A DNA stretch of 40,907 nucleotides, from contig NZ_STGW01000002.1 in assembly GCF_004912195.1 (NCBI RefSeq), positions 300,251-341,157 on the forward strand, read 5' to 3'. The stretch is from Nocardioides caeni (GTDB taxonomy: Bacteria; Actinomycetota; Actinomycetes; Propionibacteriales; Nocardioidaceae). Shown one piece after another: positions 33,806-40,907 of the stretch (the stretch's first letter is position 1; every line of letters begins with the position of its first letter). The notes beneath the pieces were generated by a model, which saw nothing but the letters and a program-made list of their open reading frames with translations, had not been told where the DNA came from and made no database searches. Made by a program: the position numbers and the translations under genes.

Positions 33806-34567
33806 TCACCCTGACGTGGGAGTGGTCTCCACCAGGTGGCCGAAAACGACTGATCTGTTGTCGGTGTGGAAGATCTCCGAACAGGTCAGGAGCGTGATCA
33901 ATGAACTGACGCCCTCGGGCGGGTTGATCTCCCCGGCGTCCGGGTTGACGGGCTGCTCGTCGAGCACCCAGGTCTCGGTGAAGGGGATGATCAGGTCCTC
34001 CCCGCCGCTGTCCAGGACATAGGTGTAGGTGGCGGCGCGGGTCTGCACGATGACCTCGTCGCCCGGCTCGAGCGAGGGGAACTCGGCGAACGGCTCGCCA
34101 TGCGTGACGCGGTGGGCCGCCAGCACGTAGTTGCCCTCCATCCCGGCATCCGCGGTGTCCTCCATGTGACCGATGCCGGCCGCGAGGACCTCGTCGCTGG
34201 ACCCCTCGAGCACGGGCATCGCGTAGTCGGGCCCGAAGCGCGGGATCCGCACGATCGCGGTCGCGTTGCCGAACTCGGTGCGGACGACGTCCTGGCCGCT
34301 CTCCCAGCCCTCGCCGATCGCGTCGCGCACCTCGTTCTGGCGCCGCTCCGACTGCCAGTTGGTGCCCCAGAACTGCCAGGCGACCCAGCACAGGACGGCG
34401 ATGCCGGCCGCGATGAGGCCGCATCCGGTCCAGAAGGTGACCCGGCGCCCGGTCGACTTCTGCTCGGTCTCCTGCTCGGGTCGGGAGCGGCGTCGTCGTA
34501 CGCGCTCGGTCGTCGCAGTGCCCCCCGGGGTCTCCGGGTCCGGTGCGTCGAGGTCGGTGTCCGACAT
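33806..34567 (-). CDS. Class E-type sortase
   Basis: A 253-residue transpeptidase that cuts sorting signals and links proteins to the wall. A charged Arg-rich cytoplasmic start precedes one membrane helix (about 44-66). The catalytic set is visible: H152 in LAAHRVTHGEPFAEF, C229 in SSLITLLTCSEIF and R238 in HTDNRSVVFGHL. The TL-TC plus R-x-[IV]VFG pattern fits actinobacterial class E sortases. The ATG has GGAGG 7 nt upstream. It lies between two genes whose products carry LPxTG-type signals, its evident substrates. Class E enzymes described in Streptomyces prefer LAxTG, so these substrates are of interest. Confidence 0.92.
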   Translation of the reverse strand: MSDTDLDAPDPETPGGTATTERVRRRRSRPEQETEQKSTGRRVTFWTGCGLIAAGIAVLCWVAWQFWGTNWQSERRQNEVRDAIGEGWESGQDVVRTEFGNATAIVRIPRFGPDYAMPVLEGSSDEVLAAGIGHMEDTADAGMEGNYVLAAHRVTHGEPFAEFPSLEPGDEVIVQTRAATYTYVLDSGGEDLIIPFTETWVLDEQPVNPDAGEINPPEGVSSLITLLTCSEIFHTDNRSVVFGHLVETTPTSG

Positions 34568-34580
34568 GGCATTCCCTCCT

Positions 34581-34619
34581 GTGCGGCCGCTCCTCGACCG
34601 CACACCCGGGTCAACGCTA
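34581..34619 (-). promoter_or_regulatory. Sortase promoter and leader stem-loop
   Basis: Minus-strand TAGCGT (34614-34619) gives a leader of about 40 nt. GTGCGG and CCGCAC at 34581-34586 and 34598-34603 can form a 6-bp stem just before the ribosome-binding site. Confidence 0.42.
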
Positions 34620-34664
34620 CGCCGTCACGGGCGTCACGGGCACCGAAGCCCGCGATCCCGCCGC

Positions 34665-35240
34665 TCAGCCGCCGTCGCGGGCGTCCCCCCGCCGGCGCCC
34701 CCACCCGAGGACGCCGGCGCCGCTCGCGCACAGGGCACCACCGACGAGCAGGAACAGCACCGACGGACCACCGGTGTCGGGGAGGTTGCCCGGGACGGGA
34801 TCCTCCTCGCCACCGGTCTCGCCCCCGCCGACGTTGAAGACGCCGGCGTTGCGGCAGCCGACGAAGGCGCTGTCGTCAGGGGTGAAGGCCATCGTGACGA
34901 GGTAGCTGCCGCGCGGCAGGCGCGGGCCGAGGACGGTGCGCGGCTCGCCCTCGTAGCGCACGGTGCGGGTCCAGACCACCCCGGCGAGGGCACGACCGGC
35001 CCCCGCACGCGTCGCAATCGCCAGGTCGACCGAGCCGGTGAGCAGGGTCGTCGTGTTGGCTGCGACCTCGATCTCGATGCGGGGCCGCTCACCCACCTTG
35101 ATCCGCGGCGCGTCGACGGTGCACGAGGTCGGCACGGTGGGTGAGTAGTTGAGGTCGTCGGCCCTGCTCGGCGACGCGAGCAGCAGGCTGGGGACGAGGA
35201 GGCTCGCGAGCACTCCCAGACGAATGACGGATTGACGCAT
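34665..35240 (-). CDS. Small sortase-anchored surface protein with LPDTG signal
   Basis: A 191-residue wall protein. Signal peptide about 1-27 (LGVLASLLVPSLLLASPSRA), an Ig-like domain about 40-140 with two cysteines (C40, C129) that could form a disulfide, an acidic linker, and a canonical sorting signal LPDTG at 153-157 with hydrophobic helix and GRRRGD tail. It is a paralog of the LPNSG protein. The ATG at 35240 was chosen because it opens the signal peptide and has GGAG 9 nt upstream; a longer frame from 35276 lacks a signal. No function beyond display can be assigned. Confidence 0.88.
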   Translation of the reverse strand: MRQSVIRLGVLASLLVPSLLLASPSRADDLNYSPTVPTSCTVDAPRIKVGERPRIEIEVAANTTTLLTGSVDLAIATRAGAGRALAGVVWTRTVRYEGEPRTVLGPRLPRGSYLVTMAFTPDDSAFVGCRNAGVFNVGGGETGGEEDPVPGNLPDTGGPSVLFLLVGGALCASGAGVLGWGRRRGDARDGG

Positions 35241-35378
35241 TGGCACCAACTCCAGCGGACGTTGGCCTCCTCCCAAAGGAAGCCACCCACCCGGACCAAC
35301 GGGCGGATGTGATCTTCGTTACGTTCGCCCGAAACGTCGTCCGCCGGCCCCTTCCGCCGCCCGAGCCCGATCCGAGGA

Positions 35379-36548
35379 TCAGAGCTCGCTCTGGACGCCG
35401 GCGAGCAGCTGGCGAGCCATCACGATGCGCTGGACCTGGTTGGTGCCCTCGTAGATCTGCGTGATCTTGGCGTCGCGCATCATCCGCTCGACGGGGTAGT
35501 CGCGGGTGTAGCCGTAGCCGCCGAGGACCTGCACCGCGTTGGTCGTCACCTCCATGGCCACGTCCGAGGCGAAGCACTTCGCGGCAGCCCCGAAGAACGT
35601 GAGGTCGCTGTCGCCGCGCTCGGAGCGACCTGCGGCGGCGTAGGTCAGCTGACGGGCGGCCTCGATCTTCATCCCCATGTCGGCGAGGAGGAACTGCAGA
35701 CCCTGGAAGTCCGCGATCGACTTGCCGAACTGCTGGCGCTCACGGGCGTAGTCCAGGGCGTAGTCGAGCGCGCCCTGGGCGACGCCGACTGCCTGGGCCG
35801 CGATGGTGACGCGGGTGTGGTCGAGGGTGCGCATGGCGTACTCGAATCCGAGGCCCTCCTCGCCGATGATCCGGTCGGCGGGGATCGTGACGTTGTCCAG
35901 GTAGACCTCGCGCGTCGGTGAGCCCTTGATGCCGAGCTTCTTCTCGGGTGCGCCGAACGAGACGCCCGGGTCCGACTTCTCGACGACGAAGGCCGAGATG
36001 CCCCTCGACCGCGCGTCAGGGTCGGTGGTCGCGAGGACGGTGTAGAACTCCGACTCCCCCGCGTTGGAGATCCAGCGCTTGGTGCCGTCGAGCACCCAGT
36101 GGTCGCCGTCGCGGACCGCACGGGTGCGCTGGTTCGCGGCGTCGGAGCCGGCGTCGGGCTCGGACAGGCAGTAGGAGAAGCCGCCCTCCCCGCTGGCGAG
36201 GCGCGGCAGGTACTTCTGCTTGAGCGCGTCGCTGCCAGCGATCATCACCGGCAACGACCCGAGCTTGTTGACCGCGGGGATGAGGGACGCGGAGACGTCG
36301 GCCCGGGCGATCTCCTCGATCACGATCACCGTCGCGAGGGCGTCGGCTCCCGCGCCGCCGTAGGCCTCGGGGACGTGGGGCGCGTGGAAGTCGGAGGCGA
36401 CGAGGGCGTCGTGCGCCTCCCGCGGATAGCGGGCCTGCTCGTCGACCTCGGCGGCGTAGGGCGCGATCTTGTTGTCGCACACGGCGCGGACGGCCTCGCG
36501 GATCGCCTGCTGCTCCTCGGTCAGGGCATACATCGGGCTCTCGCTCAC
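35379..36548 (-). CDS. Acyl-CoA dehydrogenase (FadE25 type)
   Basis: A 389-residue FAD flavoenzyme oxidising acyl-CoA to trans-2-enoyl-CoA. The FAD/substrate motif [17 protein letters not shown] lies near 126-142, [15 protein letters not shown] in the beta domain, and the C-terminal [35 protein letters not shown] carries the catalytic Glu of YEGTN. Length and order are standard. The GTG has GGAGG 7 nt upstream. It resembles Rv3274c, which in mycobacteria also sits close to purE-purK. It is divergent from a TetR gene across an inverted repeat, so fatty-acyl or branched-chain acyl control is likely. Confidence 0.95.
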   Translation of the reverse strand: MSESPMYALTEEQQAIREAVRAVCDNKIAPYAAEVDEQARYPREAHDALVASDFHAPHVPEAYGGAGADALATVIVIEEIARADVSASLIPAVNKLGSLPVMIAGSDALKQKYLPRLASGEGGFSYCLSEPDAGSDAANQRTRAVRDGDHWVLDGTKRWISNAGESEFYTVLATTDPDARSRGISAFVVEKSDPGVSFGAPEKKLGIKGSPTREVYLDNVTIPADRIIGEEGLGFEYAMRTLDHTRVTIAAQAVGVAQGALDYALDYARERQQFGKSIADFQGLQFLLADMGMKIEAARQLTYAAAGRSERGDSDLTFFGAAAKCFASDVAMEVTTNAVQVLGGYGYTRDYPVERMMRDAKITQIYEGTNQVQRIVMARQLLAGVQSEL

Positions 36549-36601
36549 GGCGTTTCCTCCCTCAGGGCCGGCTGTGGTGGACCGGCGACGTTCGAATCGG
36601 T

Positions 36602-36629
36602 ACTCAGTATCTTAAAGTCGAGACTGAGT
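36602..36629. promoter_or_regulatory. Candidate TetR operator
   Basis: ACTCAGT (36602-36608) and ACTGAGT (36623-36629) form a perfect inverted repeat with a 14-bp AT-rich centre. Half-site centres are 21 bp apart, two helix turns. It lies between the divergent acyl-CoA dehydrogenase and tetR genes. Confidence 0.6.
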
Positions 36630-36639
36630 TTCGTCCAGT

Positions 36640-36645
36640 TAGCCT
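36640..36645 (+). promoter_or_regulatory. -10 box TAGCCT, leaderless tetR promoter
   Basis: TAGCCT is 6 nt before the GTG at 36652 and lies just beside the candidate operator. Confidence 0.62.
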
Positions 36646-36651
36646 AGGCAC

Positions 36652-37317
36652 GTGCCCACCACCGTTCGCGACCGCCTCGTCGACGCCGCCTTCGAGCTCT
36701 TCGAGCAGCAGGGGTACGACGCCACGACCATCGACGACATCGCCGCCCGGGCCGACACGAGTCGCAGCACGTTCTTCCGCCACTTCCGGGGCAAGGACGA
36801 CGTGGTGCTGCCCGACCACGACGCGTTGCTGGCGCGGGTGGGCGAGCGGCTGTCGATGTCGGCACCGGGCAGCCGCGCCATCGCGCTGCGCGAGGGCGCC
36901 CGGGTGCCCCTCGACCACTACCTCGCCGAGGGGCCCACGGCGATGGCGCGCTATCGCCTCGCCAGCACCATCCCCTCGATCCGCGACCGCGAGATCGCCA
37001 GCGTGCAGCGCTACGTCCGGCTCTTCGCCCAGCACGTGCACGGCTGGCTCGAGGACGACACCGACGGTCCGCTGCGGGCGGAGCTGGTCGCCTCCTCGAT
37101 CGTGATCGCGCACAACCACGTGCTGCGCCGCTGGCTGCGCGGCGAGCAGGACGAGCCCACGACCCGCGCCGGCCTCGACCGCGCCCTCGACCGCGCGCTG
37201 CTGGCCCTGCGCGCCGACCCCAGCGCCGGCGGCGCGACGATCGTCATCTCCGGTCCGGACCCGGACGTCGAGCAGGTGCTCGAGCAGGTGCGCGCGGCGC
37301 TCAACGCGCCGCGCTGA
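36652..37317 (+). CDS. TetR-family transcriptional regulator
   Basis: A 221-residue repressor-type regulator. The HTH is at about 8-50 (VRDRLVDAAFELFEQQGYDATTIDDIAARADTSRSTFFRHF), the GlyxD-linker KDDVV follows, and a helical ligand-binding domain reaches to the end. The GTG is leaderless. It is divergent from the acyl-CoA dehydrogenase gene with an inverted repeat between the promoters, so control of that gene and itself is expected. The ligand may be an acyl-CoA. Confidence 0.92.
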   Translation: MPTTVRDRLVDAAFELFEQQGYDATTIDDIAARADTSRSTFFRHFRGKDDVVLPDHDALLARVGERLSMSAPGSRAIALREGARVPLDHYLAEGPTAMARYRLASTIPSIRDREIASVQRYVRLFAQHVHGWLEDDTDGPLRAELVASSIVIAHNHVLRRWLRGEQDEPTTRAGLDRALDRALLALRADPSAGGATIVISGPDPDVEQVLEQVRAALNAPR

Positions 37318-37377
37318 GGATGCGCTGAACATGCGGCGGACCGGGAAGAGCCGGGCACCGCGGGATGTTGGAGCGGC

Positions 37378-37797
37378 ATGACCCCTGCACACCTCGACCC
37401 GGCCGCGATCGACCTGATGCTCGATGACCTCGAGACCTGGGCGGTCGTGGGGCTCTCCGGGGACCCGAGCCGCACCGCCTACCGGATCGCGGCCCTGTTG
37501 CAGCAGCAGGGCAAGCGGATCGTGCCGGTGCATCCCTCGGCGCCGACCGTGCTCGGCGAGCAGGGCTATGCCACGCTCGCCGACATCCCCTTCCCCGTCG
37601 ACGTGGTCGACGTGTTCCGCCGCTCCGAGGACGCCGGCCGGTTCGCCGACGAGGCGGTCGCGATCGGCGCCCGCGGCGTGTGGTTCCAGCTCGGGGTCAT
37701 CGACGAGGCCGCCTTCGAGCGCACTCGTGCGGCGGGGGTGCCCATGGTCATGGACACCTGCCCGGCGATCGAGTGGCGCAGGCGGTCATCGAGCTGA
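37378..37797 (+). CDS. CoA-binding domain (YccU-like) protein
   Basis: A 139-residue protein of the CoA-binding/YccU family with a Rossmann fold. WAVVGLSGDPSRTAYRIAALLQQQGKRIVPVHPSA is the nucleotide-binding start, DVVDVFRRSEDAG the middle, and GARGVWFQLGVID with VMDTCPAIEW the conserved end. The family binds CoA or NAD; its biological role is not clear. A GGAG precedes the ATG. The 3' end overlaps the convergent membrane-protein gene by 12 bp, across the palindrome CTGACGTCAG. Confidence 0.9.
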   Translation: MTPAHLDPAAIDLMLDDLETWAVVGLSGDPSRTAYRIAALLQQQGKRIVPVHPSAPTVLGEQGYATLADIPFPVDVVDVFRRSEDAGRFADEAVAIGARGVWFQLGVIDEAAFERTRAAGVPMVMDTCPAIEWRRRSSS

Positions 37798-38949
37798 CGT
37801 CAGCCTGCGCCCCGGCCAGCCGACGACCCACTCCAGCGGGCCGCGCCGGCCGAACAGCGTGAACGCCGCGCCGATGCCGAGCACGACAGCGACGTGCCAC
37901 CCGAAGGTCCCGGTCTGCTCGGCGGGCCAGACGTCCGGTGAGCGCATCGCCACGTGCAGCGAGTAGAGGGACAGCGGCATGGCGCCGGCCCCCGCGACCA
38001 GGGCCGCCGCAGGACGCAGGGCACCCGGCAGCACCGCGACGACCGCCAGGCAGAGCCCGATCGCGATGAGCGCGCTGCCGATCGTCTGGGCCAGGTCGAA
38101 CGGGGTGGCCGAGTGGGGCGCCGCCGTCAGCAGCCACTGCCAGGCCGCCCCGGTGGGCGTGGTCCCGTGCTGGCTGTCCTGCAGGAGCCGCCGCACCTCG
38201 TCACCGGTCAGCACCCGGCCCGGAATCAGGGCGGCGCGGACCGAGCCGGTGGACAGGCACAGCTGGGAGACGGCGATGGCGAGGACCACGAGCACCGCGC
38301 CGCCGCCGATCAGCTGCCGCGGCACCTCACGCCGACGCAGGTCGATCCGGCCCAGCGCCATCCCGGCGAGCAGGTAGGCCAGCCACGGGACGGCCGGGTA
38401 GTAGCCGGTGAGCAGGAGCTCGCTGACGAGCTGGCCCGGCTCGGTGAGCGCACCGAGGTCCGGACTCTCCCAGCCCCGCTCCGGCAGATCGGGCCGCACG
38501 AGGTGCGACAGGACGGGAGCCGCGACGACCCACCCGGCCGCCAGTGCCGCCAGGTGCGAGGCCCGCAGCGCGAGGAACGGCAGACCCAGGCAGAACAGCA
38601 CGGCGTAGTAGGTCAGGATGATGGCGAGGCCGGTGTCGAGCTCGCCGAGCAGCAGGCCGAGGGCGCCGATGAGGACCGCGCGCGCCGCCAGGCCGCCGGT
38701 CGCACGTCCCAGCGGCACGCCGCGCAACGGGGTCGATCCTCCCGACAGCAGCGCCATGCTGAGGCCGGCGAGGACGGCGAAGAGTGCGGAGGCCCGACCG
38801 CCGGCCAGCTCCTGGACGACGGTGAGCTCGCCCGAGGCGGTGCGGCCGTCGAGCACGTGCGTGGCGATCATCCCGACCAGCGCGACCGTGCGCGCCAGGT
38901 CGACGCCGATCAGGCGGCCGGGGCGGGCGATCCTCGCCCAAGCGGACAC
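37786..38949 (-). CDS. DUF1624/heparan-alpha-glucosaminide acetyltransferase-like membrane protein
   Basis: A 387-residue protein with about nine hydrophobic segments. The N-terminus RLIGVDLARTVALVGMIATHVLD is the mark of this acyltransferase-like family, followed by ALFAVLAGLSMALLSGG. The family is thought to transfer acetyl groups across the membrane to sugars, but for bacterial members this is mostly unproven. The GTG at 38949 is 15 bp after the purE stop on the same strand, so it is in the purK-purE transcript, though a functional link with purine synthesis is not evident. Confidence 0.82.
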   Translation of the reverse strand: MSAWARIARPGRLIGVDLARTVALVGMIATHVLDGRTASGELTVVQELAGGRASALFAVLAGLSMALLSGGSTPLRGVPLGRATGGLAARAVLIGALGLLLGELDTGLAIILTYYAVLFCLGLPFLALRASHLAALAAGWVVAAPVLSHLVRPDLPERGWESPDLGALTEPGQLVSELLLTGYYPAVPWLAYLLAGMALGRIDLRRREVPRQLIGGGAVLVVLAIAVSQLCLSTGSVRAALIPGRVLTGDEVRRLLQDSQHGTTPTGAAWQWLLTAAPHSATPFDLAQTIGSALIAIGLCLAVVAVLPGALRPAAALVAGAGAMPLSLYSLHVAMRSPDVWPAEQTGTFGWHVAVVLGIGAAFTLFGRRGPLEWVVGWPGRRLTSAR

Positions 38950-38964
38950 CGGTTCAGGCCAGAC

Positions 38965-39474
38965 TCACGCGGGGGGCCCGCCGGCGCTGCGCTCGCGCAC
39001 GACCGCGCCCTTGGCGTGCGCCGCGTCCTTGAGCTCGGCCTGGAAGGCGGTCATCCGCTGCTGCAGTGCCGGATCGGTCGCAGCCAGGATCCGCACCGCC
39101 AGCAGGCCCGCATTGCGGGCTCCGCCGACCGCGACGGTCGCGACCGGCACGCCCGCCGGCATCTGCACGATGGACAGCAGGGAGTCCATGCCGTCGAGAT
39201 ACTTCAATGGCACCGGAACCCCGATCACGGGCAGCGGGGTGACGGAGGCCAGCATCCCTGGCAGGTGGGCGGCTCCCCCGGCACCGGCGATGATCACCGA
39301 CAGCCCGCGCCCGGCGGCGTCGGCGCCGTACTGCAGCATCTCGTGGGGCATCCGGTGCGCCGAGACGACATCGGCCTCGAAGGCGATCCCGAACTCCTCG
39401 AGCGCCTCGGCCGCCAGCTGCATCACCGGCCAGTCGGAGTCCGAGCCCATCACGATGCCCACGCGTGCCGTCAT
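38965..39474 (-). CDS. purE: N5-carboxyaminoimidazole ribonucleotide mutase PurE
   Basis: A 169-residue enzyme moving the carboxyl group from N5-CAIR to give CAIR in purine synthesis. [23 protein letters not shown] and [12 protein letters not shown] are the active-site motifs, with [30 protein letters not shown] following. I choose the ATG at 39474 instead of 39480, because TAGGGT ends exactly 7 nt before it and only 1 nt before 39480. It uses the product of PurK, encoded 30 bp upstream. Confidence 0.95.
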   Translation of the reverse strand: MTARVGIVMGSDSDWPVMQLAAEALEEFGIAFEADVVSAHRMPHEMLQYGADAAGRGLSVIIAGAGGAAHLPGMLASVTPLPVIGVPVPLKYLDGMDSLLSIVQMPAGVPVATVAVGGARNAGLLAVRILAATDPALQQRMTAFQAELKDAAHAKGAVVRERSAGGPPA

Positions 39475-39481
39475 GGGCATG

Positions 39482-39487
39482 ACCCTA
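39482..39487 (-). promoter_or_regulatory. -10 box TAGGGT, leaderless purE promoter
   Basis: TAGGGT on the minus strand is 7 nt before the ATG at 39474. It lies in the 30-bp gap after purK, so purE can be read alone as well as from purK. Confidence 0.6.
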
Positions 39488-39504
39488 CTGGCGGCACCTG
39501 CTGG

Positions 39505-40701
39505 TCATTCGCTGTGGTTGCCGAGGTCCCCCCGGAACCAGGCCGCGGCGTGGCGGCCACGCTCAAGGCAGTCCTCGAGGTCGTCGCCGAAGACGTTGAC
39601 GTGGCCGACCTTGCGGCCCGGGCGCAGGTCCTTGCCATAGAGGTGGACGCGCAGTTGCGGGTCGCGCGCCAGGGCGTGCGGATAGCCGTCGTAGAGCCGT
39701 GCGACCTCACCGAGGTCGTCGTCCCCGCCGAGGATGTTGACCATGACCGACCACCTGGCCCGCGGTGCGGGCGAGCCGAGCGGCAGGTCGAGCGCGGCGC
39801 GCAGGTGGTTCTCGAACTGGCTGGTGACCGCGCCGTCCTGGGTCCAGTGGCCGGTGTTGTGGGGGCGCATCGCGAGCTCGTTGATCAGCACGCAGGTCTC
39901 GCCGTCGGGCGTGGTCGCCTCGAACAGCTCGACGGCGAGGATCCCGGTGACGCCGAGCTCGCCGGCGATCCGCAGCGCGAGCTGCTGTGCGCCCGCGGCC
40001 ACCGACTCGTCGAGATCGGGCGCCGGCGCGATCACCTCGCGGCACACCCCGTCGACCTGCAGCGTCGCGACGACCGGGTACGCCGCCGCCTGACCGCTCG
40101 GCGCACGGGCGACGAGCGCGGAGAGCTCGCGCCGGAACTCGACCAGCTCCTCGGCCAGCAGCCGCACACCGGTGCGCTCGGCCGCCGCCAGTGGCTCGGC
40201 CGCGTCGGCGGACGTCCGCACGACCCACACGCCCTTGCCGTCGTAGCCGCCCCGGCTGACCTTGAGGACGCAGGGCAGTCCGAACGCCTCCACGTCGGCC
40301 AACGACTCGACGACGGCCCAGCGCGGCTGCGGGGCCTCCAGGCGCGCCATCGCCTCGCGCATCACGATCTTGTCCTGGGCATGGACCAGCGCCTCCGGGC
40401 CCGGGTGGGCGATGACGCCGTCGGCGGCCAGCGCCCGCAGGTGCTCGGTCGGCACGTGCTCGTGGTCGAAGGTGACGACGGAGCATCCGGCCGTCACCGC
40501 GCGCAGCGTCGCGAGGTCGCGATAGTCACCGACCTGCTGGTCGGGGATCACCTGCGCGGCGCTGACGCCCTCGGCCTCGGCCAGCAAGCGCAACGGGACA
40601 CCCATCGCGATGGCCGGCTGCGCCATCATCCGGGCGAGCTGGCCGCCTCCGATGACGGCGATGCGGGGCGCGCGCTCGGGCGCTGGTTCGCTCGTGGACA
40701 C
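39505..40701 (-). CDS. purK: N5-carboxyaminoimidazole ribonucleotide synthase PurK
   Basis: A 398-residue ATP-grasp enzyme making N5-CAIR from AIR, bicarbonate and ATP. IAVIGGGQLARMMAQPAIAMG opens the protein, FDHEHVPTEHL and KVSRGGYDGKGVWVV follow, and INELAMRPHNTGHWTQDGA holds the metal and phosphate residues. Length is normal. The GTG at 40701 is 6 nt after TAGGGT, a leaderless start. It leads the purK-purE-membrane protein transcript. Confidence 0.96.
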   Translation of the reverse strand: MSTSEPAPERAPRIAVIGGGQLARMMAQPAIAMGVPLRLLAEAEGVSAAQVIPDQQVGDYRDLATLRAVTAGCSVVTFDHEHVPTEHLRALAADGVIAHPGPEALVHAQDKIVMREAMARLEAPQPRWAVVESLADVEAFGLPCVLKVSRGGYDGKGVWVVRTSADAAEPLAAAERTGVRLLAEELVEFRRELSALVARAPSGQAAAYPVVATLQVDGVCREVIAPAPDLDESVAAGAQQLALRIAGELGVTGILAVELFEATTPDGETCVLINELAMRPHNTGHWTQDGAVTSQFENHLRAALDLPLGSPAPRARWSVMVNILGGDDDLGEVARLYDGYPHALARDPQLRVHLYGKDLRPGRKVGHVNVFGDDLEDCLERGRHAAAWFRGDLGNHSE

Positions 40702-40707
40702 GGCGAA

Positions 40708-40713
40708 ACCCTA
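40708..40713 (-). promoter_or_regulatory. -10 box TAGGGT, leaderless purK promoter
   Basis: TAGGGT on the minus strand is 6 nt before the GTG of purK. Confidence 0.62.
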
Positions 40714-40731
40714 CGCGGAACGCGTCGGGGT

Positions 40732-40907
40732 TCAGCTGCCGGTGTCGGCGATGGAGAGACCGGTCTCGAACCGGAGCCCCTGACCGCGGATCGTCGTGAT
40801 CAGTTGCGGATGCCGGGTGTCGTCGCCCAGCTTGCGCCGGACCCACCCGAGGTGCACGTCGATGGTCTTGGAGGACGTCCAGAAGGTGACGCCCCACACG
40901 TCGCGCA
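40732..40907 (-). CDS. Response regulator, OmpR/PhoB-type winged-helix C-terminus (partial)
   Basis: The last 58 codons of a gene that runs off the end of the window. The translation includes DVWGVTFWTSSKTIDVHLGW, then VRRKLGDDTRHPQLITTIRGQGLRFE. The recognition helix (KTIDVHLGWVRRKL) and wing (TTIRGQGLRFE) are those of OmpR/PhoB regulators. The receiver domain is outside the window, so the system cannot be named. It ends 18 nt before the purK -10 box. Confidence 0.88.
   Translation of the reverse strand, partial: RDVWGVTFWTSSKTIDVHLGWVRRKLGDDTRHPQLITTIRGQGLRFETGLSIADTGS

Noticed and set aside
35310..35340. GlnR-type box GTTAC-n-GAAAC near the acyl-CoA dehydrogenase and LPDTG genes
   Set aside because: The spacer is 8 bp rather than 6 and neither gene concerns nitrogen, so a chance match is more likely.
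40526..40897. 123-codon minus-strand frame at the window end
   Set aside because: It spans the response-regulator and purK genes in a third frame and has no motif.

Overview
The window is high-GC actinobacterial chromosome. The most likely source is the Nocardioidaceae (Nocardioides or a close relative). The reasons are the GC content, the gene families (WhiB, LCP ligases, class E sortase, F420 genes), many TAnnnT -10 boxes placed 6-8 nt before start codons (leaderless mRNAs), and dispersed CGAGGAACGAG-type intergenic repeats. The order manB / DUF3499 / Rv3259-like / whiB / fbiA / fbiB / manC resembles the Rv3256c-Rv3268 region of Mycobacterium tuberculosis and the whiB region of Streptomyces, as recalled. 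The genus is an inference. No rRNA, tRNA, CRISPR array, transposase or phage gene was seen.

Layout. 1-5.3 kb (minus strand): DUF808 membrane protein, acyltransferase, and a sugar-phosphate operon (phosphomannomutase manB, Trm112-like zinc protein, SIS/PGI-like protein), then DUF3499. 5.4-10.7 kb: a degenerate zincin, an exported DUF5719 protein, a large membrane glycosyltransferase, and whiB. 10.9-15.7 kb: fbiA-fbiB (F420), a DUF3105 membrane protein, manC, and a TIGR03089 protein. 15.7-17.9 kb: a secreted PGRP-type amidase with FG-GAP repeats. 17.9-18.6 kb: a 684 bp non-coding, repeat-rich region. 18.6-25.3 kb: a six-gene galactofuranan operon transcribed GT2 > GT2 > glf > glfT2 > wzm > wzt. 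25.3-32.8 kb: a hypothetical protein, an inositol-monophosphatase-family enzyme, two LCP proteins, a PLP lyase with a divergent LysR regulator, a hotdog thioesterase, and an enoyl-CoA hydratase. 32.8-35.2 kb: a tiny DUF1059 protein, then a class E sortase between two paralogous LPxTG-type surface proteins. 35.4-40.9 kb: an acyl-CoA dehydrogenase divergent from a TetR regulator, a CoA-binding protein, purK-purE-acyltransferase-like membrane protein, and the 3' end of an OmpR-type response regulator.

How the genes fit together. The main theme is the cell envelope. ManB and ManC make GDP-mannose. Glf, GlfT2 and two GlfT1-like transferases make galactofuranose polymer, and Wzm/Wzt export it. The LCP proteins could attach it to peptidoglycan, which the amidase remodels. 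Sortase fixes two small proteins to the wall. The second theme is expression style: at least 14 start codons sit 6-8 nt after a TAnnnT box with no Shine-Dalgarno sequence. Two divergent gene pairs share one 10-bp ANNNTANNNT element inside identical 24-bp intergenic gaps, which would be a compact bidirectional leaderless promoter.
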